Source of the DNA: an uncultured Verrucomicrobia subdivision 3 bacterium
Lineage (GTDB): Bacteria > Verrucomicrobiota > Verrucomicrobiia > Limisphaerales > UBA11358
Reading direction: 5' to 3'
Length of the DNA stretch: 64,000 nucleotides
Assembly: GCA_903922735.1 (NCBI GenBank)
Contig: CAIXUZ010000052.1
Span: forward strand, 1-64,000
In this document: positions 16,323 to 23,814 of the stretch, piece by piece
Position numbering within the stretch: the stretch's first letter is position 1
How the letters are laid out: each line of letters begins with the position of its first letter
Notes under the pieces: generated by a model
Told to the model about the DNA's origin: nothing
Seen by the model: only the letters and a program-made list of their open reading frames with translations
The model's database searches: none
Translations under genes and position numbers: made by a program

Positions 16323-17537
16323 TCAGGTTGGCGATGAAAGCGGGTCGGTATTTAGCGGGGGATAGCGGGGCAGTTGCGCCATGATTTCGACGCCGGCGGG
16401 CGTGGTGTTCTTGATTTTCACCCAGCCGCCCAGCTGGCTGATAATCTGGCTGGCGACGGCGGGCGAAAGTCCCAGATCACCGCGCGGGGTGATGGCCCGG
16501 CCAATGGCCAGAACCTCAAATATCTTCGGCAAATCCTTTTCGGCCGCCGCGTAGCCCCGGGCTTTGATGGTCAGCAACACTTCGTGTTCCAACGGACAGG
16601 CGGATACGACCACTTCGTTCCCGGGTTGGGAAAACTTGATCCCGGTTTCAATCAGGCGGATCATCGCGCGGGTCAGGAAATACCAGTCGCCCAGAACCTG
16701 CCCCAGGCCGCTGGGCGCGGCGCTCATCAGCACATCGTTGGCCTCGGCCGCTTCGTGGCACTCCTTGACGGCCGTCTTCAGCACGGCATCCAATTCGCTT
16801 CGGTTGTCGGCAAACTGGCCGCCTTTAACCTGCAGGTTGGACAACAGCAGCGCATCTTCCACAAACAGCAGGATGCGCTGGCGGGAATCGTTAAACAGCT
16901 TTTTGTATTCTACCAGCCGGGGATAATTCGGAAATTCCGCAAAGGCGAGTTCGCCGGCGCCGAGCAGGCCGTTGAGCGGCGTGCGCAATTCATGTGAGAT
17001 GAGGGCCAGAAAATGGCTTTTCGCATCTTCCAACAGCGTGAGTTTTTGACTGGTTTCCCCGAGCTGGCGGTCGCGCAGCTGGATTAACCGCTCCAGCGCC
17101 TTGTTTTTGCCCTTGGCCTCCTGTTGCAGGCGGCGGATTTCCAGGTGGGTGCGAATGCGGGATTGCACCTCCTCCGCCTGAAACGGTTTGGTGATGTAAT
17201 CCACGCCGCCGGCTTGAAAGGCTTTGACCTTGTCGTCAATTTCACCGTGCGCGCTGACAAAGATGACCGGAATATCCTTGAGTTTCTCGTCCCGCTTCAG
17301 CTGCTTGCAGACCTCGTAGCCATCCATCTTTGGCATGCGCGCATCGAGCAGGATCAGGTCTGGCGGCAAACGGCGGGCGGCTTGCAGGGCGATTTCCCCG
17401 TTGATGGCCGGGCGAACGGTGAATCCGTATTTTCCCAGCAGGCTGGTGAGCAACTGAAGATTGGCCGGGGTGTCATCCACCGCCAGTATGTCGGCGGCTT
17501 TATCGGGAAACTTTGAAATGGAAGTGTTAAGCTTCAA
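16323..17537 (-). CDS. Receiver-histidine kinase with degenerate ATPase domain
   Basis: 404 aa from a TTG start with GAAAGG 8 nt upstream inside the end of the preceding gene. The receiver is intact (Asp about 65, LLDARMPKMDG). The HisKA helix has ISHELRTPLNG (His about 182). The ATPase-like domain has lost its signature: the N box reads RLIETGIKF without Asn, the G1 DxGxG is replaced by KARGYAAAEK, and only a G2-like GDLGLSPAVA remains. It may be unable to bind ATP and may act as a phosphoacceptor or scaffold. The gaps are 4 nt to the LytTR gene and 6 nt to the hybrid kinase. Confidence 0.9.
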   Translation of the reverse strand: MKLNTSISKFPDKAADILAVDDTPANLQLLTSLLGKYGFTVRPAINGEIALQAARRLPPDLILLDARMPKMDGYEVCKQLKRDEKLKDIPVIFVSAHGEIDDKVKAFQAGGVDYITKPFQAEEVQSRIRTHLEIRRLQQEAKGKNKALERLIQLRDRQLGETSQKLTLLEDAKSHFLALISHELRTPLNGLLGAGELAFAEFPNYPRLVEYKKLFNDSRQRILLFVEDALLLSNLQVKGGQFADNRSELDAVLKTAVKECHEAAEANDVLMSAAPSGLGQVLGDWYFLTRAMIRLIETGIKFSQPGNEVVVSACPLEHEVLLTIKARGYAAAEKDLPKIFEVLAIGRAITPRGDLGLSPAVASQIISQLGGWVKIKNTTPAGVEIMAQLPRYPPLNTDPLSSPT

Positions 17538-17541
17538 GCGA

Positions 17542-18477
17542 TTAACCTTTCATTGGCCGGAATTTTTTCAGGCTGCGGTTGAACGCCGCTTTCGCCCGCT
17601 GGCTCACAGCGATTACCTGCTTAAAGCCCTTGATATGGATGTGCTGCTTGTTTTCCAAATCCTGCTCCACGAAATCCAAAAAAGCCAGATTGATAATGGC
17701 CGAGCGATGCACCCGCACAAACCGTTCCGGCGGCAGTTCCAGTTCCCAATGTTTCAATGGCTTGCGAAACATGATATGCCGATGGTCACCCCAGTATAAA
17801 ACGGAGTATTCCCCGTCCGCCAGAAACACCTTCACTTCCGAAAGCTGCAGGTATTGCCGGCGATTCTCATCTTTTATCAACAAGGTGGATAAGGCGCCCG
17901 GCGAGCTTGCCTCGCCATGTTTTGCGGGCGGCTGGGTCTTTAGAATTTGCCGGACGCGTTGAATGATGGGGTTGGGCGAATCTGACCGACTCTCGCCCGC
18001 CTCGCTCCACCATTTGATGTCCGATTTCGCCGGGTCCAGATTATTGATGATGCCGGCGATAAAATCGGCCGCCTGATCCAGTTGCTGGGCTTTCCGGTGC
18101 CGTTGCTGGCCCAGCCGGGCGATGCGGGCGTTGACGGTTTCAAGTATCTCCGGCAGTTCCGCGGGTTTGCTGATGAAATCGTCGCCGCCCGAATTCATGC
18201 TCCGGCGAATTTCTTTGCGGTCGGAGCAGGCGCTCAAAAAAATCACCGGAATTTCCCCCAGTTTATCGTCTTGTCGCAGCGAGGACACCACGCCTTTTCC
18301 GTCCACGCCGGGCATATCCAGGTCGCACAGGATCAGGTCCGGCAGAAAATCGGCGACTTGAAGCAGTCCCTGACCGCCATCGGAAGCCGTTTTGACTTCA
18401 TGCCCGTGGCGGGACAAGAAATCACTCACCAGCTGTTGAAGCTGCCAGTCGTCCTCGATGATAAGAATCTTGGCCAA
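17542..18477 (-). CDS. LytTR-family response regulator
   Basis: 311-aa regulator with a receiver at 1-120 (EDD, phosphoacceptor Asp about 52 in CDLDMPGVDG, KPA Lys). A linker of about 75 residues follows. The C-terminal LytTR DNA-binding domain lies at about 200-300 (EVKVFLADGEYSVLYW, LELPPERFVRVHRSAIIN). The start is TTG 18477, forced by an in-frame TAA four codons upstream. LytTR regulators commonly control extracellular polysaccharide, toxin or biofilm genes. Here it leads an operon with two kinases and is the only DNA-binding output near the polysaccharide locus, so it is a candidate regulator of that locus (inference). Confidence 0.93.
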   Translation of the reverse strand: MAKILIIEDDWQLQQLVSDFLSRHGHEVKTASDGGQGLLQVADFLPDLILCDLDMPGVDGKGVVSSLRQDDKLGEIPVIFLSACSDRKEIRRSMNSGGDDFISKPAELPEILETVNARIARLGQQRHRKAQQLDQAADFIAGIINNLDPAKSDIKWWSEAGESRSDSPNPIIQRVRQILKTQPPAKHGEASSPGALSTLLIKDENRRQYLQLSEVKVFLADGEYSVLYWGDHRHIMFRKPLKHWELELPPERFVRVHRSAIINLAFLDFVEQDLENKQHIHIKGFKQVIAVSQRAKAAFNRSLKKFRPMKG

Positions 18478-18506
18478 AATATTTTTGCGTTAAACGTCGG
18501 AATCGC

Positions 18507-18524
18507 TTTTGGCATGTGCCAAAA
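18507..18524. promoter_or_regulatory. 18-bp palindrome upstream of the LytTR operon
   Basis: TTTTGGCA-TG-TGCCAAAA is an uninterrupted inverted repeat centred about 38 nt before the TTG start of the LytTR gene. Its position and symmetry fit a dimeric repressor or activator site. It does not match the direct-repeat LytTR box, so autoregulation by that protein is not implied. Confidence 0.5.
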
Positions 18525-19206
18525 CCCAGTCGGGGTAAATTGATTTTATATATATGTAAATGATTATGTGTAATCTGTCATCTTTTACATTCTTTATTCA
18601 GCAGTCGTAGGTATTTTAGCATTAAGCGCAGTATGCGATGTCGGCTGCCTATGGTTTCAACCACAGTCTGAATATCGGCATTTCTGTAACTGCGTGCCAA
18701 TTGGTTCTGGCGGCTGCCGTTTTGATGCTGTCATGGGTAGGTGCCGATCACACGCCAACGCTAACAGTGCGATGCTTTGCCCCACCCTCGTATGCCATTG
18801 AGATGTACGTGAAGTCATTATTTGATACCGGCTCTGGAAGGCAGTGAGAAAAGATCCAGCTTTATTGCGGTATCTACGCCGTTATTAACCTGGTTTGGAT
18901 TGGTGAGTCCGCGTTTTATACGGTTTGGCTGCTAAAACCGCGAATGTGAGCGCTGTTAAATACGCATTAAGCGTCGGCTAACCACAAATCGGTCGTCTTC
19001 TAATGCAATGCTGTTTCATAAACCACCCACACCCAATATGGTTGTAATACTTAGTAAAAGTTCCCTGAGCAGAGCTGAAGAGCTGAGTTTGGTTTGTGGT
19101 GAAATTAGAAACGAAACGGTTTGCCGATTCCTGTGTGAAATGCACGGGATGACGGTAGTCTGTTTAAAGTTCCCGGTCTTCTGGCTGGTTTCCCGTCCCT
19201 TGATTT
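18525..19206. other. Gene-free stretch between operons
   Basis: 682 bp, AT-richer than its neighbours, between the divergent signalling and polysaccharide operons. Short open frames (for example 18638-18847) lack a family or ribosome site. An AT-rich patch near 18540-18600 could carry the promoter of the minus-strand operon. No clear -35/-10 pair is assigned. Confidence 0.5.
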
Positions 19207-19281
19207 GCTCCCGGTAGCTCAAAAGCAGAGCAGTTGACTCTTTCTCAACAGGTTCCAGGTTCAATTCTGGCCGGGGCACCA
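19207..19281 (+). pseudogene. Decayed tRNA-Lys (CTT-type)
   Basis: About 75 nt follow the layout of a tRNA-Lys: GC[T]CCCGG then TA, a D-stem GCTC/GAGC, an anticodon stem GTTGA/TCAAC, a T arm around GGTTCAATT, and CCGGGGC-A-CCA at the end. It carries lesions: an extra T in the 5' acceptor strand, a D-loop 2-3 nt too short and without GG, an anticodon loop CTCTTTC with a pyrimidine at position 37, and one missing base in the T-stem. It is therefore probably non-functional. It lies 77 nt before the first polysaccharide gene and could mark an integration boundary. Confidence 0.65.
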
Positions 19282-19357
19282 TCAGCCAGCTTACAAATCA
19301 AAACCTCCCCAATAATTTGTCGGACCTGCCTGACAATTTTCAAAATACAAAAACATC

Positions 19358-20680
19358 ATGAATACAACCAACCCTGTTTCAACCGGTAAAGAACCTAGTC
19401 TGGCGATTGTTGGTCTGGGTTATGTCGGCTTGCCGCTCTCGCTGCAATTCGCCCGTTCGGGCATGACGGTGATTGGATTGGACATCGACGGCAAGAAGGT
19501 GGACGCGCTCAACGCTTCGCAAAGTTATATCCATCATATTTTGCCAGCCACCATTGCCGAGCAGGTTGCGGCCGGCCGATTCAGCGCTTCGGTGGATTTT
19601 AGTCGTGTTCGGGAAGTTCAGGCTGTCATCATTTGCGTTCCGACGCCGTTGAATAAAAATCGCGAGCCGGACATTTCCTATATTTTACAGACGGGCGAGG
19701 CCATAGCCCCCCATTTACAACGCGGGCAGCTGGTGGTGCTGGAATCCACCACTTATCCGGGCACCACGGACGAAGATTTGCGGCAGGTGTTGGAAAAAGG
19801 CTCAGGCCTCAAAGCTGGAACAGATTTCCACCTGGCGTTCAGCCCCGAACGGGAAGACCCCGGCAACCCGGACAGCAAAGTGGCGCTGATTCCCAAAGTG
19901 GTGGGCGGGTTAACCCCGGAATGCCTGGAAAAGGCGGCCGCCCTCTATGGGGTTGCCATCCAGAAGATTGTGAAAGTCAGTTCCTGCCGCACGGCGGAGG
20001 CCACCAAGCTTTTGGAAAATATTTTTCGCGGCGTCAACATCGCCCTGGTGAACGAACTGAAGATGGTTTACGGCGCGATGGACATTGACGTTTGGGAAGT
20101 CATCAATGCGGCCAAGACCAAGCCGTTTGGTTTTATGCCGTTTTATCCCGGACCCGGTTTGGGCGGGCACTGCATCCCCATTGACCCGTTTTATCTGACC
20201 TGGAAAGCGCGCGAATATGGGCAGTCCACGCGGTTCATCGAACTGGCCGGCGAAGTGAATACCGCCATGCCGGAATGGGTGGTGCAACGGGTGGCCGAGG
20301 CGCTGAATTTCAACACCAAGCCCATCAAGGGCTCGCGCGTTCTTATCGTGGGTCTCGCCTATAAGGCCAACGTGGATGATGACCGCGAATCACCAAGTTA
20401 CATCCTGCTGCAGAAACTCAAAGATCGCGGCGCCGAGGTCGCCTACTACGATCCTTATGTGCCGGTCATCCGCCCGTCGCGTGAACATTCCCATTGGGCG
20501 GGGACAAAATCCGTGGCGTGGAATCAAAAGACGATTGGTTCGTTTGATGTTGTATTGATCAGCACTGCGCACGCGAATGTGAATTACACCGAACTGTCGC
20601 AATGGGCGCCGCTGATCGTGGACACCCGCAATGCGCTCGCCGGGGTTGGCACCAGGCCCGGCCAGCTTTGGAAAGCCTGA
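19358..20680 (+). CDS. wbpA: UDP-GlcNAc 6-dehydrogenase (WbpA-like)
   Basis: 440-aa UDP-sugar dehydrogenase of the WbpA/WecC/TviB branch. The N-terminal NAD domain has GLGYVGLPLS and the FSPERED motif found in acetamido-sugar dehydrogenases. The catalytic Cys is near residue 272 (GGHCIPIDPF). The C-terminal UDP-binding domain includes GLAYKANVDDDRESPS. It should oxidise UDP-GlcNAc at C6 to UDP-GlcNAcA, the first step toward 2,3-diacetamido uronic acids; the WbpE- and WbpB/D-like neighbours favour this over a WecC role. It opens the polysaccharide locus, and no gene lies between it and the decayed tRNA. Confidence 0.88.
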   Translation: MNTTNPVSTGKEPSLAIVGLGYVGLPLSLQFARSGMTVIGLDIDGKKVDALNASQSYIHHILPATIAEQVAAGRFSASVDFSRVREVQAVIICVPTPLNKNREPDISYILQTGEAIAPHLQRGQLVVLESTTYPGTTDEDLRQVLEKGSGLKAGTDFHLAFSPEREDPGNPDSKVALIPKVVGGLTPECLEKAAALYGVAIQKIVKVSSCRTAEATKLLENIFRGVNIALVNELKMVYGAMDIDVWEVINAAKTKPFGFMPFYPGPGLGGHCIPIDPFYLTWKAREYGQSTRFIELAGEVNTAMPEWVVQRVAEALNFNTKPIKGSRVLIVGLAYKANVDDDRESPSYILLQKLKDRGAEVAYYDPYVPVIRPSREHSHWAGTKSVAWNQKTIGSFDVVLISTAHANVNYTELSQWAPLIVDTRNALAGVGTRPGQLWKA

Positions 20681-20693
20681 AGATACTGCTCCC

Positions 20694-21758
20694 ATGAACC
20701 GCTACGAACAATTACAGCAGGAAATGTCGAAGCAACCGCGCCGGTGGCTGGTTACCGGTGCCGCCGGCTTCATCGGCTCGCATCTGGTCGCACGGCTGCT
20801 GAAACTCAACCAGACGGTCGGCGGCCTGGATAACTTTCTGACCGGGTCGTGGAAAAATCTGGAAGCTGTGCGTGCCGAAGTGGGGGAAGACTTATGGTCG
20901 AAGTTTAAATTCCTGGAAGGTGATATTCGCGATCTGGCAATCTGCCAGCAGGTCTGCGCCGGTGCGGATTTCGTCCTGCATCAAGCTGCGCTGGGTTCTG
21001 TGCCTCGCTCCATTGCCCAACCGGCAGATACTCACGCCCATAACATCAATGGTTTTCTCAACATGCAACTCGCCGCCCGCGAGGCTGGAGTAAAAGCGTT
21101 TGTCTATGCCTCCAGCAGCGCGGTTTACGGTGATAACTCAGCCCTGCCCAAACGCGAAGAGATCATTGGGCGGCCGCTGTCACCTTACGCCTTGTCGAAA
21201 TGGGTCAACGAGCTTTACGCCGAGATTTTTGCCCGCTGCTACGGCATGAGTTCCATCGGCCTGCGCTATTTTAATGTCTTCGGTCCGCGGCAGGATCCCA
21301 ATGGCCCCTATGCGGCGGTGATCCCCAAATGGATTGATGCCATGATCAAAGGCCAGCCGATTTGCATCAACGGCGACGGCGAAACCAGCCGGGATTTCTG
21401 CTATGTGAACAACACGGTCCAGGCGAACCTGCTCGCGGCCGACTGGCTGGCGGATCCGGCGCACCAGACCCTGGTGCCATCGGCCCAGGTGTTCAACGTG
21501 GCCGCCGGCGGCCGGACGACGCTGAACCAGTTGTTTTATCTGCTGCGCGACGAACTGGTCGTCACCCATCCGTCACTGGCTGGATCCTTGCCGGTGTATG
21601 GCCCGTTCCGGGCTGGGGATGTCCGGCATTCGCAGGCGGATGTCCGGCAGATCCAGGACACCCTCGCCTACCTCTCCACCCAGGATCTGGCCGAGGGGTT
21701 GAAAGAATTCCTGCCGCAGTATCTCAAGTCACTGTGCTGCACTCAAAGCAAACGGTAA
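20694..21758 (+). CDS. wbpP: UDP-N-acetylglucosamine C4-epimerase (WbpP/TviC-like)
   Basis: 354-aa SDR from ATG 20694, 13 nt after the dehydrogenase stop; a longer frame from 20631 would run into that gene. It has the NAD motif GAAGFIGSH (about residues 20-28), the catalytic YALSK motif, and RYFNVFGPRQDPNGPYAAVIP, which is typical of TviC/WbpP. It interconverts UDP-GlcNAc and UDP-GalNAc, or the corresponding uronic acids. In classical B-band clusters WbpA pairs with WbpP (O6) or with WbpB/E/D (O5); here both sets co-occur, so two branch products are possible. Confidence 0.85.
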   Translation: MNRYEQLQQEMSKQPRRWLVTGAAGFIGSHLVARLLKLNQTVGGLDNFLTGSWKNLEAVRAEVGEDLWSKFKFLEGDIRDLAICQQVCAGADFVLHQAALGSVPRSIAQPADTHAHNINGFLNMQLAAREAGVKAFVYASSSAVYGDNSALPKREEIIGRPLSPYALSKWVNELYAEIFARCYGMSSIGLRYFNVFGPRQDPNGPYAAVIPKWIDAMIKGQPICINGDGETSRDFCYVNNTVQANLLAADWLADPAHQTLVPSAQVFNVAAGGRTTLNQLFYLLRDELVVTHPSLAGSLPVYGPFRAGDVRHSQADVRQIQDTLAYLSTQDLAEGLKEFLPQYLKSLCCTQSKR

Positions 21759-21773
21759 TAACGAGAAGTAAAT

Positions 21774-22457
21774 ATGAATAAACGCACCAAAGATATTCTG
21801 GCGGCCACCCTGGTATGGTTTTGCTATACGCTCAACATTTCTGCGCAATCGGTAGTCTGGACCCAATGGAATTCGACCAATGCTAACTCTGCCGCTGGCG
21901 TGCTGGATACCTTAAATGTGGGCTATTCCGGTGAGGTTTATGGTTATTCGACAATCAATAATCAGGGAGTTAATTATTGGCTTCCTGCCGCAACCTTCAC
22001 CAACAGCTTGGCTCCCATACCGCCAACATATTCCGATATCATCACCCTTAGTTCAAATGGAATCTGCACTCTGACATTCTCAAAGCCGGTCAATAATCTT
22101 ATAATGGATGTTATTTCACTTGGTTCAATCAACAAGCCGCTGACGCCTTCCACATATACCTTTAGCCAATCATTTGCCATTTTGAGTTCAGGAGGTGACT
22201 ATTGGGTTCCAAGTGGGGTTGGATCAAATGGCACGAATTGCGGTCTTACAGCCTTGAATAGTTATACACTTTCAGGTGTCGAAGGAAGTGGCTGCATCCT
22301 GTTTGCTGGTGAAATATCCAGTTTGACCTGGACCGTGGCCAATGCGGAATCATACAGTGGATTCACCATTGGCATGGAGGCCGTCCCCGAACCATGCACT
22401 CTCGCACTGCTGGGCTTGGGTGGTTTAAGTCTGTTGCGATTCCGCCGCTGGAAATAA
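21774..22457 (+). CDS. PEP-CTERM-anchored exported protein
   Basis: 227 aa with a signal peptide (MNKRTKDILAATLVWFCYTLNISAQ), a Ser/Thr/Asn-rich beta-type ectodomain, and a classic C-terminal sorting signal: VPEP at about 204-207, then a hydrophobic helix (TLALLGLGGLSLL) and a basic end (RFRRWK). PEP-CTERM proteins are cleaved by an exosortase at the inner membrane and exported, often with an extracellular polysaccharide matrix. No exosortase gene is visible in the window, so sorting must rely on one elsewhere. It sits between two sugar-nucleotide genes and may be a matrix protein made with the glycan. Confidence 0.85.
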   Translation: MNKRTKDILAATLVWFCYTLNISAQSVVWTQWNSTNANSAAGVLDTLNVGYSGEVYGYSTINNQGVNYWLPAATFTNSLAPIPPTYSDIITLSSNGICTLTFSKPVNNLIMDVISLGSINKPLTPSTYTFSQSFAILSSGGDYWVPSGVGSNGTNCGLTALNSYTLSGVEGSGCILFAGEISSLTWTVANAESYSGFTIGMEAVPEPCTLALLGLGGLSLLRFRRWK

Positions 22458-22476
22458 GTTTTTTTTGAGCCTGCTG

Positions 22477-22531
22477 ACCGTCGCGCGACGGTTTGATTTA
22501 TCTGATTTCTCATAGCCGCGAAGAATTCGCG
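22477..22531. repeat. Two palindromes after the PEP-CTERM gene
   Basis: 22477-22492 is a perfect 16-bp palindrome (ACCGTCGC/GCGACGGT) 20 nt after the stop. 22517-22531 is a 6-bp stem CGCGAA/TTCGCG with a 3-nt loop. The first is followed by a weak T-rich stretch and could reduce read-through. Confidence 0.5.
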
Positions 22532-22624
22532 ACCTAAGTTACGCTGCCCCGGTTCATTGTTAATATTCTGATTGTCAGGCACCAGGGGGGCGGAATGATT
22601 AAAGAAACCGGTTTGCGACTACCG

Positions 22625-22650
22625 AGGGCGCGCACGGAGTGACGCGCCCT
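22625..22650. repeat. REP-like hairpin
   Basis: 8-bp stem AGGGCGCG/CGCGCCCT with a 10-nt loop, 51 nt before the aminotransferase start. The size and GC-rich stem resemble dispersed REP-type intergenic palindromes. Only one full copy is visible here. Confidence 0.5.
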
Positions 22651-22700
22651 ACCTGCAGCAGTCTAGGTAACCCGCCATAAAGAACCTCTATTATTATCCC

Positions 22701-23801
22701 ATGAAACCCATTGAATTCATTGACCTGAAACAACAATACCAGCTTCATAAGGCTGAAATTGACGCGCGGATTCATCGCGTCCTCGACCACGGCCATTTCA
22801 TCATGGGGCCGGAAGTCAGTGAGCTGGAGGCGGAACTGTCCAAATATGTGGGTGTCAAACACGCCCTCACCGTCGCCAGCGGCACCGACAGTCTGGAAAT
22901 CGTCCTGCGGGCGCTCGGCATTGGCGCGGGCGACGAAGTGATCACCGTGCCCTTCACCTGGATCAGCACAGCGGAAGTCATTGGATTGATTGGAGCAAAA
23001 CCGGTTTTTGTGGACATCGAACCGGCGACCTACAACCTCAATGTGGATTTGATCGAAGCCGCCATCACTCCGCGCACTAAGGCCATCCTGCCGGTCAGCC
23101 TGTACGGCCAGATGCCCGATTACGACCGCATCAATGCCATCGCTGCCAGACATGGTCTGACTGTCATCGAGGATGCCGCGCAAAGTTTTGGCGCCACGCA
23201 AAATGGCCGGCGCAGTGGTGGGGTCACGACCATTGCCAGCACGAGTTTTTTCCCGGCCAAGCCATTCGGCTGTTATGGCGACGGCGGGGCGCTCTTCACC
23301 AGCGACGACGCGCTGGCCGAAAAAATGAAGGCCATTCGCACCCATGGCGGACTCAAGCGCCATCACCATCCTTATCTCGGCATGAACGGCCGTTTCGACA
23401 CGATCCAGGCGGCGGTGTTGCTGGCCAAGTTTCCGTATTTTCAATGGGAAGTGGAGCAGCGCGGCCGCATTGGTGCGCGCTATACGGAATTGCTGCGCAA
23501 TGTGTGCGCCGTGCCGGAAATCGCTCCGGGCAACACGCACGTCTATGCGCAATACACCATCCGCGTGCCGCAACGTGACCAGGTCGGCGAGAAACTCAAG
23601 GCCAGGGGCATTCCCACGGCGGTCTATTATCCGAAGTGTTTGCATGAACAACCCGTGTTCGCCGGTTGTGGCAACCGGTATGGAGACTTCCCCAACGCGG
23701 AGAAAGCGGCGCTGGAAGTCATCAGCCTGCCGATGCACCCATACCTAAGTGAGGCGAATCAGGACGAAATCGTGGCTGCCGTCAAGTGCGTCCTGGCCTG
23801 A
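22701..23801 (+). CDS. wbpE: DegT-family aminotransferase (WbpE-like)
   Basis: 366-aa PLP-dependent aminotransferase. It shows VASGTDSLEIVL near residue 57, VIEDAAQSFGA (Asp that contacts the PLP ring nitrogen), and the PLP Lys in FFPAKPFGCYGDGG. PLGCYGDGGA-like spacing and a total length of 366 are typical of WbpE/WlbC. Together with the adjacent WbpB-D fusion it should transfer an amino group from glutamate to the 3-keto sugar, giving UDP-GlcNAc(3NH2)A. The gap before the fusion gene is 13 nt. Confidence 0.88.
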   Translation: MKPIEFIDLKQQYQLHKAEIDARIHRVLDHGHFIMGPEVSELEAELSKYVGVKHALTVASGTDSLEIVLRALGIGAGDEVITVPFTWISTAEVIGLIGAKPVFVDIEPATYNLNVDLIEAAITPRTKAILPVSLYGQMPDYDRINAIAARHGLTVIEDAAQSFGATQNGRRSGGVTTIASTSFFPAKPFGCYGDGGALFTSDDALAEKMKAIRTHGGLKRHHHPYLGMNGRFDTIQAAVLLAKFPYFQWEVEQRGRIGARYTELLRNVCAVPEIAPGNTHVYAQYTIRVPQRDQVGEKLKARGIPTAVYYPKCLHEQPVFAGCGNRYGDFPNAEKAALEVISLPMHPYLSEANQDEIVAAVKCVLA

Positions 23802-23814
23802 ATATTTCCCCATC

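Noticed and set aside
18478-18506. Sigma-54 promoter for the LytTR operon
   Set aside because: TGGCA occurs in the palindrome, but no TTGC is found at the required spacing.
18638-18847. 69-codon plus-strand frame near the decayed tRNA
   Set aside because: One hydrophobic stretch, but no ribosome site and no family resemblance; it may be a remnant, but coding cannot be supported.
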